Assembly: GCA_026770575.1 (NCBI GenBank)
Contig: MU657337.1
Span: 8,185-49,423 of the forward strand
Origin: Pelagophyceae sp. CCMP2097
Lineage: Eukaryota; Sar; Pelagophyceae
Length of the DNA: 41,239 nucleotides
Reading direction: 5' to 3'
Each line of letters opens with the position of its first letter. The stretch's first letter is position 1. This document shows, piece after piece, positions 20,201 through 31,325 of the stretch. Below the pieces are notes generated by a model. That model was not told where the DNA came from. It was given only the letters and a program-made list of their open reading frames with translations, and ran no database searches. A program made the translations under genes and the position numbers.

Positions 20201-23200
20201 GCGTTGGACTCGCGCCCACGCTTCCAAAATCGCTTCTGCCCGTCTCAGAAGTTGCGCCGTAGACTCCAAACGCGAAATCGCATCCGCTGCCAGCGAACCG
20301 TGCGCGTCGTCGTCGTCGTCGTCGAGGCCCTGCATGCCTTTGCGCGAGCGCTCCAGTCGAATGGACGAGTCGTCGAAAGCGCCACCGAGCTCGTCCAGGT
20401 TCGCCACGACGGGCCCGGCGACGACGTCGCGGAAGGGTCTCTTCGGCACTGGCCTGGAAGCGAGGCCCTGGGCGGGTTCGCGAGAGACCTTTTGATTCTC
20501 CATCTTAACCAGGCGCATAGACCAGACCTCTTCTTCCTGCCTCGCCACAAGGAAGGCCCTCAAAGAGTGCACGAGGTGGCCCTGCAACCGCGTGATGGAC
20601 GCCGTCGCCGATGTGAGTTTTTGGGGGTCGATGTCTGAAACAAGCATACCAAAAGTCAATTCCACACCGAGTTGAGGCATCAGAAGCATCGCGTTCAGCC
20701 GCGCCTCCTTCTTCACCGCCTCGCTCCGCAGGAGCCAGGACAAGTCGTACGCCGGATCGCAGCCGAGGAGCGAGGCGAAGAGGGCCTGGGCGGGGTTCTC
20801 CACCGTCGCAACGCCTTCGACGCCGTCTTCGACGTCCGCGGGCAGGGGCACGAGGCGGTGCGCGAAGCAGGCCACTTCCAGTTTTTGCACGACGTCCCAG
20901 ACGTCGCCGAACCTGGCTGCTGCAGCTAGAATTTCTGCGGTCACTGTCCTTTTCACCCACCACCTCTGCCTGTCGTCGAGCTCCTGACTTTTTCGCCTCC
21001 ACGAGGCGGCGTCGTTTGCCCAGCCGGTGCCCTTGCAGGCTTTGACGGCGTCCCGCAGGAAGGCGTCTTCGGCTTCGTCGCCGTCTTCTCGGGCGTTGAA
21101 GCGCCGTTCGAAAACGCTCACCGCGCGCGAAGCGGCGTTTGCGCAGTTGGAAACGTCTTCTGCACGGTCAGAATCCGAGTCGTGGACGCCCAGCGCGTGT
21201 TGCGCGATGGCGTCGGAGACTGCGAGACAGGCTTTGGCAGCGGTAGCGGCATCTAAATGTGGCGCTAACGCTCTTTCCAAATCCATCAAGCCGATTTGGT
21301 CAGTCATCGGCTTTTTCAGATCGCGCTCCGCATCCCTTAACAAGTGCAGCTCGGTCTTTAAGAGCTGGAACCGTGCCGCGACTTGCGAGACGTTGTCCCA
21401 CGTCCCTGCTAAAGCCTCTAAAGCGTCCTGGAACGTACTCCTTCTTTCAGGAAACTTTGCCGCAAATAGAGTCAAATTCGCCGCCGCCGCGAGTCGGAGC
21501 TCGTAGTCGTCCCGACGTGCGTCTAAATCGAGCTCGTGCGACTCTCGGGATCGTTCGGCTTCTTGCCTTGCTCGTTCGGCCTGCTGCTCGACGACTCCTG
21601 GCCACCAACCCTTGCACCGGAGCACGAGCACGGCGTCCGCCTCGGCGAGCGCACAACCGTGCTTCGCGCAGACGATGGCTAAAGCGTCGGCTTTAGAAGC
21701 GAGCGCCTTGAGAGGCTCTAAAAGTTGCGGCAGTAGAGGCAGCAGCGCCTCCAGCAGCACCGTCGCCTGCGGGTCCGCGCCCGGCTCCTCGAGGCGTCTT
21801 TGCAAGAGGCGGTACTGCGCGTCGAGCCATTTGGCGAGGCCCGCCGCGCGGCGCGAGTGCATCCTGACCACCGCGTTTCGCTTCTCGACGAGTTTTTCCG
21901 AGACCACGTCTCGTAAAGCGTCGCAGGAGACTTCCACAAGCCCACAGACGCACCGGACCTCTCTATCTAGCGCTGTTAAAGTCCGCAGCCGCGCCAAGTC
22001 TTGCGTCAACTCCGTATCCAGCGCCCAAACGTCCGAGGGCCGCGGCGGCGCTCCGTCCCAGTCCAGCTCGGCTATGATATCCGCCAACGTCTCCGAAGCG
22101 CCCTCCAGCAACGATAGAGGCGGGCGAACCGACTCGGCCGAGTCGACAGAGTCGTTTTCGTCGCTTTCCTCCTCTTCTTCCTCCTTCTCGCAGAGCGAGC
22201 CGAAGAGGTAGTGCCGGGCCTCTGCGGCCTCTGGCGTCGCGGCCAGCGCTTGGAGGATGGGCCGCGCGAAGCGGGAGACGAAGCTCCGGACGTAGTCGTG
22301 CACGGGCTTCACAACCGTACCCGCGGCGGCGGTTATTCGCTTCGACCGCTGCCGCACCCATTGAGGCACGTCGGCGCCGGGCTGAAATACGTCAGCGGCA
22401 AGGGCGCCGCTGTCGCGGAAGCCTTCGAGCAAAGGCCGCGGCGCCTTTCGACGTAAAGCGCGCACGCAGAGCGACGCCGGGTCGGAAATGCCGGCCGCCG
22501 CCGTGAAAGCCGCGCGCACGGGCGCCTTGAGGGCTTCGACGACTGCTAATGTGGTCTCGCTCCCGAGCATGCCTTCGCACGAGGGAGCGTCGCCGAACAT
22601 GTCGAGCGAGTCGACTTGGAGCGCCAGGAGCGCGTTTGCGGAGAGTTCGAGGCGGAACCACGCTCGAGAAATCTTGGGCACTGCCCCAAGCAACGCAGAA
22701 GTCCACGAGGGCGCGCAGCTGCTGTCGTCGTCGTCGTCGTCGCCGGCGTCCGAGGCGCCGAAGGAGGGCTCGGAGTCGAGCGACTGCATGGGTTTTCGGC
22801 GGAACGACATCCTCGAGTCGGAAGATCGCGCCTCGAGGACGTCTAAGTAAGAATCGCACGACTGCCTCAACAGATCCGTCAGCGTCGTCCGCATGCTGTG
22901 CCGAACGAGCTCGAGGAGGCGCAGCGGCGGTTTCTGCAGGACCTCTGGCGTTAAATCCCAAGCCGCGCCGGCGCCCGCGAGCGCCTCTGTTATCGCCGCC
23001 GAAACGTCGACGGGCCACTCACGGACAAGCACCAAGGCCTCTTCGAGCGTTCCGAGGACCGCGGCCGTGAACAGCTGGGGCGACTCCTTTAGAACGTCGA
23101 CTCGGATCAACCGCCTCGCAGCGACAGCGCCGCTGAGGTCTAACACGCACTGGAACGCCTGCAGCGCCGCCGGCGAAGCGAGCACGTTGCCGCCATCTGC

Positions 23201-24746
23201 AGATAAAGGCCTGGGCGGCTCCTTCTTTCCATTGGCGTCAAAACCTTCGGCCGCCTCCGCGTGCCGACGCAGCGCCGCTTCAGACGGCCGCTCCATCGCA
23301 CAGCCCTGCAGCCGTAAGACCATCGCCCTGACCAGGCCGCGCGCCACGCTCCGACGCGCCTCGACCACCGCCGACTCGAAGACGCGGGCCTTTGACGGCG
23401 CTTGCCGCTCCGGGCACAAGTCGTCGATGGTGGCGCCTCGCCTTAAAACGAGCGCTTTCGCGGCCGTTTCGAGTTCGTCCAAGTCCACGGCCGTGCCGTC
23501 GTCGACGAGGCGGGCGTCCCACTCGGGCGCGCGGCCCTGGCGCGCCGCCTCGGCACAACTATCAAAAGCCAACGCTTTCATTGCCCGCGCGTAGTCTCCT
23601 TCCACCTCGGCGAACAAAGCTCCAGCAAGCTTCAACTCCACCGCGTCCCAATCCGGCGCGTAGGCGCGCCACGTCGCGGCCGCCGTGGGTTTGATGCGCG
23701 GTAAAAGCTGCGCCTGGAGAAGAGGAAATAGCTCCAACCAGAGCGAAGGCACGAGCGTACTGCAATAAGATGTCGAGTCCAAGGTATGCAGGCGCCTGAG
23801 GCGCGCTTCGCACGCGGCGCGTCGAAGCAGCGCCATCTGCAGCCGTCTGGACGCGGCGAAGATGCATTGCCCAGAGTAGATGACTGCCAAGGCCGGCGCT
23901 CGAACAGACTGCGCCGAATCGCCGTCCTCGGCCCATCGAATGACAAAGTCGCCGCCGGCGTCGTAGTCCACGGCGCACTCGGCCCAATGCAAGACCGCCT
24001 GCGCCGCGTCGGCGTCGATGCGCTCGCTTCGCAGCGCGCACCCGGCAGCGCTGCTTGTTGAAAGAAACGCCTTTGCCTGCTCTTTCCGCGCTAGTTCGAT
24101 GTGCGAGGCGTCGTCGAAGAGCGCGAGGGGCAGCACGGGCCGCTGCGAAAAGACTGCGGTGCCGACGCGCGACGATGCCCACGCGGCCATGATCTCGGTC
24201 ATCGCCTCACCAAGAGGCAGCGCGCGGACGCGGCCCAGCGCCTAAGAGGCCGCCTTCGAAAAAGACCCCGGTGTCGCCGTCGCGAAGAGTACGCACCGCT
24301 TCGTCCTCGAGTCGCTGCTCGGCGGAGACCTGGAACTGCTCGACCGAGCCGCGCCACTTCGACACGGCCGCCGCAAGGAATCCGTGGGACGCGGGCGCAA
24401 CGCGGCCTTTCTCGGCGGCGGCGTCGGCCGCCGCCTCTGCCGCGGCGGCTTGGGCTTCGGCGTCGGCGGCGGCGATCCTCCGCTGTGCCGCGAGGTCCGT
24501 GCGTCGCCTTTTAGAGGCCTCGGCGGTGTTCGCCACCTGCTTTGGCCGGGCGTCTCGGAAGCCGGTCGTGCCGTCGTCGCCGCGCGCCGAGTAGGCGTCT
24601 ATGAACGCTGCGGACGCCGTCTCCCGGAAGACCGCCGACGCGGAAGCCGAAACAACCGCCTTGGCCGCCGTCTGGCTCCGAGACTTACGCAGCGCAGACG
24701 CCGCCGACGCGCCCGCGCCGCCGGGCCGCCGCCGCCGCTCCGCCAT
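8228..24746 (-). CDS. Divergent dynein heavy chain without a microtubule-binding domain
   Basis: Three exons (24746-24297, 24241-13514, 13471-8228) give about 5473 residues. Introns are 55 nt (24242-24296, GTGCGT...TAG) and 42 nt (13472-13513, GTTGCG...TAG), both phase 0. An in-frame TAG precedes the ATG at 24746. The dynein order is complete: tail; linker with DFARLYFIPEHELLDLLLSS; AAA1 P-loop GAAGAGKTS (about residue 1953); AAA2 GTAGTGKS (about 2497) with FESDSLNDASPALVSR; AAA3 (about 2862); AAA4 (about 3393); coiled-coil stalk (about 3727-3880); AAA5 with ARRWPLLIDPERVARQFLSR; AAA6 with NFRLWLTARL; and the C-terminal domain with EGMVLEGCQWD and YRCPVYATVQRGG. Family heavy chains run about 4000-4700 residues, so this one is long. 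Oddities: AAA1 Walker B lacks Asp-Glu (WLLLTGVSAA), AAA3 (GCGRGGDAA) and AAA4 (GSGACGRRT) lack the P-loop lysine, and the stalk is half length. About 24 extra residues near 8309-8380 could be an in-frame intron. Confidence 0.95.
13472..13513 (-). other. 42-nt intron at the base of the dynein stalk
   Basis: The frame from the left exon runs into a TAG inside this segment, and the next exon's frame is closed by the TAG at the acceptor. Splicing after SYD at 13514 to ALARAR at 13471 keeps phase 0 and joins the end of AAA4 to the first stalk helix. The intron is too short to hide a microtubule-binding domain exon. Confidence 0.75.
17560..17680 (-). repeat. In-frame repeat in the AAA1-AAA2 insert of the dynein gene
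   Basis: The coding strand contains near-repeats giving RRVAMAAPPP and RRAAMAAPPP, followed by an AREAEAEAEPD stretch. They sit inside an insert of roughly 230 residues beyond the usual AAA1-AAA2 spacing (about 544 here against about 310 in cytoplasmic dynein). Low complexity suggests a flexible linker, or unrecognised in-frame introns. Confidence 0.6.
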
Positions 24747-24956
24747 CCGGCGGGCGGCGCGGGGCCTCGTCTAGCGGAGGCCGAGGTCTAGCGGAGCGTT
24801 TCTTTCAAATTCCGAATAGGGAATAGGACTGGGTCAAATCTCCGGTGCGGCCCGGCGTCGGAAAGCGCCTCCGTCTTCGACCTCGATGCAGAGGGATCAC
24901 CATGGTCCCGAAGAGCGTTGCCACTCGGAGGTGTGCAGAGATTGACAGTTAAAGGG

Positions 24957-25903
24957 CTATAAGTCCCCGGCTTCCTTGCGCTCGAAGAAGATGATAGTGA
25001 TTTGTTCGTCCTTCGGGTTCATGCACAAGTGGTGGCCCGCCGGGATCGGAGCCGCCATGCCGATTGCGAGCGGGACTCTGTTCGGTTCCGCGAAGTCGTC
25101 GGGTCTGTCAATGTCGGGTATGGCTGACACGGCCAAAGCCTCGCCTTCGAGCACGTAGATGAAATGGTCGTTGTGCGAGTGCGGCGCGTCGCCGCACTTG
25201 GCCGCGAGGTGCATCTTGCCCGTGATCCAATGATCGTCTTCGGCCAGTTTTGTGTACGCCTCTGGGGACGCCCCAAACGGCGAGACGAAGCCCACAAGCG
25301 GCTTTACAGGCGCAATGCCCACTGCCGGCTCGACGAAGATGATGTGCACCTCGGTCGAGCCCACGTTGGTCACCTGAACCGTCTCATTGTGCTAGACGAG
25401 CGGCACCCGGCAGCGAGGCGGCCCACGTCCTTTTGGGTAGCTCTTCGATGCACGCGGCACTCAGAGCCTCTCCCGTGCCCCTCACCTGATGGACGCCGGC
25501 GGGCATGATGGGCGGGGCGCCGGTCGGGAGCTCCATGTCGTTCGACACGCCGTCTGCGCCCGTGATGCCTGTGCGGCTCATCAAGGTGCATCACATTTTC
25601 GGGACGCCGCGGGCTACGGAGCGTGCCGCCGGCGACGACGAACGTGGAATGGACCGGGTGGTTGTGCGGCTTGTCGGCTGCGCCCGGCTGGAGCTTCATC
25701 TCGACGAGGCGCGCTATGCCAGGAAACTCTGCGACGACGTTGTACTTATCTGGGTCGCTGGAGCAGCAGTCGTTTGCGCCAAAGGCAAAGGCGCCGACGA
25801 TCGCCATCGACTCGGCCAGCTGCGCCTTTGGGGACTGCGCCGCCTCGTCGTCGCCCGGCGTTGCGGCGTCGTTTACGCCCTGATACGACCACTCCCGGAA
25901 CAT
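24957..25903 (-). CDS. Two-domain cupin protein
   Basis: Exons 25903-25618, 25568-25486 and 25391-24957 fit with phases 1 and 0 (introns of 49 and 94 nt, donors GTAGCC and GTGAGG) and give about 267 residues. The first cupin has GAADKPHNHPVHSTFVVAGG, joined across intron 1 to TLRITGADGVSNDMELPTG and ending PPIMPAGVHQ. Across intron 2 it continues HNETVQVTNVGSTEVHIIFV. The second cupin has CGDAPHSHNDHFIYVLEGE and ends with PIPAGHHLCMNPKDEQITII. The His-x-His pairs in each dom­ain are probable metal ligands. Substrate unknown. I placed the start at MFREWSYQG (25903), but a phase-compatible GTAAAC a few codons later could begin another intron, so the first 20 residues are uncertain. It lies 210 bp downstream (5') of the dynein start on the same strand. 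Confidence 0.75.
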
Positions 25904-26257
25904 CGTCGCCGGGAAGAGGTCCGATCGCCTCCCACAAGATCGGTCTTCGAGATCGGCCTTCGACGTCGGGCCCGTGGACCGGCAAAGACCAGCGCCCATT
26001 GCGGCGGCAGTTGCGGCTCGGAACGAGTGGCTTCAACACATCGGCGCTGTTGAAATATTGTCTTCAAATTTTGAAAGGTTTTGGCAAAAGTCACTCGCAA
26101 AAGCAGCTGCTTGCTACCGGAGGCCCGGGAGTCTTCAGCAGGTAACAGCGCGCCGGCGTCGCGGGGCCGCGCCGGGCGTGGCACCGCCTATTTCGCGGCT
26201 CAGCTGACCGCGGCCTCCGCCGCCGCGGCGGTATAGAGCTTCGGGCTTCGAAAAACC
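25904..26257. promoter_or_regulatory. Divergent intergenic region, likely two promoters
   Basis: This 354-bp gap separates the starts of two divergent genes, the cupin gene on the minus strand and the unknown gene on the plus strand. The centre (about 26035-26110) is AT-richer. I see no canonical TATA box or clear operator. It must hold both promoters unless an unplaced 5' exon is present. Confidence 0.5.
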
Positions 26258-28033
26258 ATGGCTTCGGTCGCCAGCCGCAAGCCCCGAGATGCGGCGGCGC
26301 ACGCCGCGTTCTCGGCTTCGTCGGCGCGGCGCGCGAAGGACGCTCTGAAGCGCCTCGATCAGCACCTGCGGCAGGAGGGTTTGCACCAGGTCGATTATTC
26401 GACGTATCTCAACCTCATCCAAAAGGAGAAACGCTCTTACCTCTCAATGGACGAGGACACGGAGCTCAAACTCCTCCAGGCCGCCATCGTAAACGTCGGC
26501 ATGGCCTCTGTAAGAAAAACGCAGAAGCGCCGGCCCTGGGACGCGGTGAAGACCAAAGTTCGGCCCATCTACGCAATTTCCAAGATCATCGAGGTACGCC
26601 AGCTCCAAAATCGCGCGGAACCCGCCGAGACGCACCGGCGCATTAGGAGGTGCAGGAGGCGCGCGAGGCGAAAGAGGCTTTGCGCCGCGCTGCCAACCCG
26701 AAACTGCAAGAAGCCGGCGTCCTCGCGCCGGCTCGCGAGCCTCGGCCTTTCGCCGCTGTTATACGCCGCACCGCAGGCTCCGCTACAACTCGACTCGGAC
26801 GGCGTCTTCGCAGCAGCTGCGCGTTGTCCGAGCCAACGAGCTCGTCATCGAGCGGCGACTGCACAGCCCGACGTCCGACGACACCGCCGCGGAGCCGCGT
26901 GCGCCGTCCGTGTCTATTCGACGAAGAATCGACCCTTCTTTTTGACGAAGGATTGACCCGCGCCGACCGATGCCTCTGTAGCGCCGCACTACCCGGCTTT
27001 CGAGTCGGCGCTCGAGCGGGCGCGCGACGAACCGGCGTCGTCAACGGCCACAAAAGTACTCGCGCACGGCTCCGCGCTCCTCAGACCCGCGGACCACCTC
27101 ACAAAGGCGCGCGTCCCCGGCGCCGCGCCGCTCGTGGGCGTGCCCATCACGCGCGCGTTCAAGGAGCCGCCGGTGGAAAAGCGCGTTTTCAAGGAGCCGG
27201 CGGCCTCGCGCGCGTCCAAGGAGCCGCACGAGGCGTCGCCAGTCAAAGGTCCGGCCAGCCCCGCATATGTGGCGGCGCGGCGCTCGCGCGACGTGGGAGC
27301 GCACCGAGTGCACCTCGCTGCGACGCAACGCCCCTCTACTGCGTCGCCGGTCGGTGGTGCGGCGTTCGACGACCCGCTGGAGCCGCGCACCGACCACCGC
27401 GGCGAGAAGCACGGCGACAAGCTCCAACACTCGAGCTGGTACCTTAGGGGGCACGTCAAGGGCCACGGCGCGGAGAAAGGCCACGGTGCCACGGAGAACG
27501 GCGCGGCGGCCAGCGTGGTGTCGCCTGCGCGTTCGGTTCGCCAGGCGCGCATCTCTGCGGCGGCGCACGAGTCTTTCACGGCGGCGGTGCAGAGCTGCAC
27601 TTATTGTTGCAACTACGTCGGCTTTTGCGTCAAGTGCGCTTCTATTGCAAACGCCTTCCTCGCCGGGCCGCACAGCGACGTTTTAGCCGACTTGGACTCG
27701 GAAACGAGCAGAGACGCTCTTCACGTGCTGCAAAAGGCCCAGGCTCGTTTGGGCGCGCCGACGCGCTTATCTTTCGAGAATAAGGCCGACGAAGCAATGG
27801 AGAAGCACGTCGTCGGCATATTCGCCGACGACGATCAGAGGCACTTGTGGCTCCGACGCCACGAGGCCTTCTTCGACGAAAAAGCGCTGCCGACGGAAGT
27901 GCAGGAGCGGTTCCTGGAGAGAGACGCGCGCATCACGTTCCCGAACTATTTAGACGCCAGAGACCAGCTCAACGCCGCCCCAAAAGTCCTTCTGAACAAG
28001 CCAAAGCCGATCCGAAGGCCCCGCACGCGGTAA
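26258..28033 (+). CDS. Unknown protein, about 514 aa, partly coiled coil
   Basis: I do not recognise this protein. The proposed exons are 26258-26593, 26647-26718, 26814-26898 and 26982-28033, with introns of 53, 95 and 83 nt (donors GTACGC, GTCCTC, GTGCGC) and consistent phases 0, 0 and 1. The N-terminus is helical (RRAKDALKRLDQHLRQEGLH, then ELKLLQAAIVNVGMASVRK). Exons 2-3 form a charged helix. Exon 4 has repeats of FKEP (VFKEPAASRASKEP), a disordered middle, and an ordered end with SDVLADLDSETSRDALHVLQ and HLWLRRHEAFFDEKALPTEV. A Cys cluster, CTYCCNYVGFCVKC near 27592, lies in a T-rich stretch bounded by GTGCAG and AAG and could be a 48-nt in-frame intron instead. The second intron's acceptor could also be three bases later. 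It is convergent with the next gene. Confidence 0.6.
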
Positions 28034-28220
28034 GATTGCCTCGTCGAGCCGCGCTGCCCTCGTCGACCCCGGACGCAGCGTGCGCCGAGCCCGAGGTGGG
28101 AAGACCCAGTCCCGTTCCCTCGAGACGAGGGCAGTGTTGAAGCCCCCCACCGTGTACAGGAGGGGGCTGTCGCACCGCGCCGGCAGGGCACACACAAGAG
28201 ATTACGTCTCCCAGACACTG

Positions 28221-28886
28221 TCAGGAGGCATCGTCGCGGAGCAGCAGCTTGGGAGGCGCTGTGCAGATGGCGAGGCGCGGGAACGCGTCCAACGCTTCCT
28301 CCAGCGCTTCGTTCATCGTTGCTCGGTCCTCGTCCTTGACGTTGCGCAGCGCGCGCTTCCGGAGGTCGTTTGATCGGTACAGGAGCTCGAACTCGTAGCC
28401 CTCGCCACCGCTCTCGTCCTTGAGAGCTTGCCGCAGCAAAACGGCGCGCGCTTCCGCATCGCGCAGGTGGCCTCGCATCGTCGAACGCTCGAGGGCGGGG
28501 CAGTTGACCTCGGCGCCGACGGACGGCGGCCGCGGCACGGCGGTGGCGTCCGGCCGCCGCCGCGCCAGCTGCTCCTCGGCCTCGACCGCGAGCGCGCGCA
28601 AGTCGTCGGCCGACGTCCGCCCCAGCCGCCCCAGGGCCACGAGATCGTTCGCGCTCCGGCGCGACGAGCGGCGCGACGACGCCTCCTACGGGGCGCGTGC
28701 GACGACGAGCCCCTCGCCGCGTCCATGGCGCTGCCGTTTTGTGTCCGGAACGTCGCCTTCGAGCCCCGGCGTTTCCACCGCGAAACGCGCCTCGGTCTGT
28801 ATCGCCTCGGCGTCCTTGGTGCGCTTGGTGGCGCGCATGGCGATGAGGGCCCGGAGGGCAACCTTGTCCTGCGCGAGCAGGGCCAT
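28221..28886 (-). CDS. Unknown helical protein, about 199 aa
   Basis: The ATG at 28886 opens MALLAQDKVALRALIAMRAT, followed by KRTKDAEAIQTEARF. An in-frame TAG at the acceptor (28686-28688) implies an intron. I favour 28686-28751 (66 nt, phase 0), joining to SANDLVALGRLGRTSADDLR and then DEDRATMNEALEEALDAFPR near the end. Stop at 28221. The protein is mostly charged helix with no motif I can name. The donor is not certain, since GTCGTC nearer the acceptor would also keep frame. The start lies 190 bp from the divergent transporter start, so the two probably share a promoter region. Confidence 0.6.
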
Positions 28887-29076
28887 GGCCGCCGAAGCGC
28901 GGTCCCTGCGGCTTCAGCCGCTCCTTGTTGGGTTCTGCGCGCCTTTGCGGCTTGGGCGTGAAGAATTTTGTATCGCCGAAGATTTGTGCGGTGCCGCCGT
29001 GTTTGCCGCCGTCCGGCGGTCCCTTTTTCGCGGCGCAGCGGGCCCGCCGGCGCTGCTGAAAACGCAGCTGGGAGCG
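28887..29076. promoter_or_regulatory. Short divergent promoter region
   Basis: Only 190 bp separate the start of the minus-strand gene at 28886 from the first ATG of the transporter at 29077. The block GAAGAATTTTGTATCGCCGAAGA (about 28959-28981) is AT-rich against its surroundings. A loosely similar block, TTTTCGGCGATATCACATAT on the minus strand, precedes the coiled-coil gene start near 34890-34940, so it may be a promoter element. No TATA box is evident. Confidence 0.4.
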
Positions 29077-30974
29077 ATGCGGGAGGCCTCGTCGCCCAAG
29101 TCGCCACTGGGCGCCATGCGGGAGGCCTCTTCGCCGAAGTCCCCGACGGCTTCGCGCGTGGCCGACGAGACCGCCGACGAATGCGCGCCGGCGGCGACGG
29201 TGTCGCCGCTGGTCGACACGGACGCCGCCTGGTTGATCCTGCGCCGCAACAGCGCCGAATGCGCCTACGACCCGGTGCTCCCGCGGACCGAGCCCACGGG
29301 CTCCATCTGGCGTGAGTCTGGCGTGACGGGCCGATAGACGGGCCAGACGCGCGACCACTAGGCGGTGCCTTCGCCGTCATCCGCTGCGCGGTGCGTGACC
29401 TGGCAGGAACGTCGGGAGCAGACGTCGGGAGCGTCACCGTCCGGTCCCACAGGTCGGCCCCGCGGCGCTCTACATCCCGCACGGCTTCTACGACGCAGGT
29501 CCGTCGGCCGATTAGAGCTCCCTTGAACGAGAGTCTCAAAAGGTCGATCTCTTGGTTATATCACGCGTTTTAAGGAATGCTGCAGGCATCACCGGGGGCC
29601 TCGTCATCACCGCAATCGCTTTCGCGCTCTTCGTCCTCGGCATCTCGCGCCTTCTTTCCTGCTGGGCGGCAGCGGACGTGAAGCACCAGGCGACGTTTGA
29701 CGCGCTCGCCGAACACCTCGCGGGACGGTGGGCCGGCAGGTGCGTCAAGTTCTGCGTCATCTCGCTGCAGTGCGGCGTCGTCGTCACGTACTTTATCTTC
29801 CTCGGCGAAAATGTCGGCGTCCTCTTGGAACGCGCCCTCCAAAAACAAGTGCACAAGATCTGGTGAGCGCCTGGCGTGAGCCTGTCCGCCCGCGCCGCAA
29901 GACAAGCCAGACGTGGGGCCGTCACGGTCCCTCGTTTCGAAGCGCGAGGTAGGATCGTCGTGGCGGCGGCTTTGTTGGAGGCGCCCGTCGTCGCGCTGAC
30001 GACTGACATTTCGGCGCTGGACCGTTTGAACTCTTTTGGGAACGGTGCCGTGGCGTTGGCTTTAGGGGCAATCCTCGTTTCCGCCTTTGGCGAGTTGCAC
30101 CGTGGCGGCGGCGGCGAAGTGCGCCACGGCTTCGCGCCGGCTGCGTCGACGCTGAACTTTGTGGGGACGGCCATGTTCGCCTTTGAAGGTGTAACGACCA
30201 TCGTGGTGCCAGTCGCCAACGCCGTCGCGCCCAAAGAGCGTCCAAAGCTCTTCAAGGCCACGACGGTGACCGTCCTCGGCATCGCCGCCTTCTACACCAT
30301 ATTCGGGGCCACGTGCTACCTCGTACAGCCAGCGTCCCCGTCCAGGAGCCTCGCGTGGCCGTTGATCTCACACCTGGGTCTCTCAGCATTGATCTCACAC
30401 CTTGCGCCAACGCTCACGCCTCTAGGCGTACGGCAACGACGTGCGCGTCATCGTCTCGCAGAGTTTGCCAGAAGGGTCCGTCTGGCCGGGCCTCTTTGTC
30501 CGGGCGACGTACTGCTCCGTCGTGCTCGTCTCGCTGCCTTTGCAAATCTTCCCTGTGACGAAGATGATGTCCAATTCCGCGCACGGCGGCCGCGAGACGT
30601 GGCGCGACCCTTTGAAACGCTACCTGCTCGTCTTGGCGTTGGCGGTGGTGGCGCTGTCCGCGAGCGACTCCTTGGATCACGTCGTTTCGTTGCTCGGTCA
30701 GTTCACAATCCGCGCGGCCGAGGCGGGCGTCAGCACGCGCAACTGGATTCGTACCTTTTGGGCCAGCTCCACCCAGGGTGGATAACCGACGATGACCGTA
30801 GGCGCGATTAGCTGCGTGCCTCTAAGTTTGATCATCGCGCCTCTCATGCACCTCGCCGTGGCCAAGACGCAATCCGGCAGGGCCGTCGACTACGCGGTCA
30901 TCGGCGTCGGCGCCCTCACGACGGTGATCACCACCGCGTCGACGGTGGCTTCTTGGCGCTCCGCGAAGTCGTGA
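29077..30974 (+). CDS. Amino acid transporter, AAAP (amino acid/auxin permease) type
   Basis: Seven exons fit with matching phases: 29077-29311, 29362-29390, 29453-29498, 29586-29862, 29953-30322, 30426-30696 and 30802-30974 (466 aa, usual for the family). Introns are 50-105 nt. Splicing rebuilds the first helix as GAFAVIRCAV + GPAALYIPHGFYDA + GITGGLVITAIAFALFVLG, the AAAP opening pattern. Other family signatures are FVGTAMFAFEGVTTIVVPVA, then YGNDVRVIVSQSLPEG, VLVSLPLQIFPVTKMM and VVSLLGAISCVPLSLIIAPL. Membrane helices recur through exons 3-7, about 10-11 in all. The cytoplasmic N-terminus has a tandem repeat (MREASSPKSP twice). It should move amino acids across a membrane with protons or Na+; substrate not predictable. 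The start could lie further upstream, since the frame stays open. The second exon is only 29 nt. Confidence 0.85.
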
Positions 30975-31325
30975 CGCGGCCATCGGGACGCGGCCGTCAA
31001 GTCGGTAACGCGTCTCTCGTTTCAACGCCCCTCTCTCCCATTGCAGCCCCCGGCCCGGATTAGCCTCGCGGGCCCTGTGCAAAGCGGAGTTCAATGCATT
31101 GCGGTCCTTTACATATCTGTTGGGCACTTAAAACCTCGAACGACTGCAACCGTCTCTGCCTAATGCCCCCCCGAAGAATGCCCATTCCACGAGGGCGTCT
31201 TGCCGGCGCATCAGCGCCTAATGGGTCGACACATGCGCGTTGTGTCCAGAGGCGTGTTGGTTAGATGGTCCGCTGGGCGCTTTTGCCCTCGGGTTCGCGG
31301 TTCCAGTCTTTGCGGGCGACGGATG
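30975..31325. other. Convergent intergenic region
   Basis: The 351 bp between the transporter stop and the ABCE1 stop show no coding signal I trust. It should contain the 3' UTRs and polyadenylation signals of both genes, but I see no strong canonical AATAAA. Confidence 0.5.

Noticed and set aside
28914..29311. Minus-strand frame with repeats like DFGEEASRMAPSG
   Set aside because: I first took it as the 5' exon of the gene at 28221. The plus strand here instead encodes the N-terminus of the transporter, which is supported by phase-matched splicing into conserved membrane helices.
27946..29358. 470-residue minus-strand frame
   Set aside because: It runs antisense through the 3' end of the unknown plus-strand gene and the transporter's first exon, is Arg/Ala-rich and has no domain. 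It is kept open by GC content.
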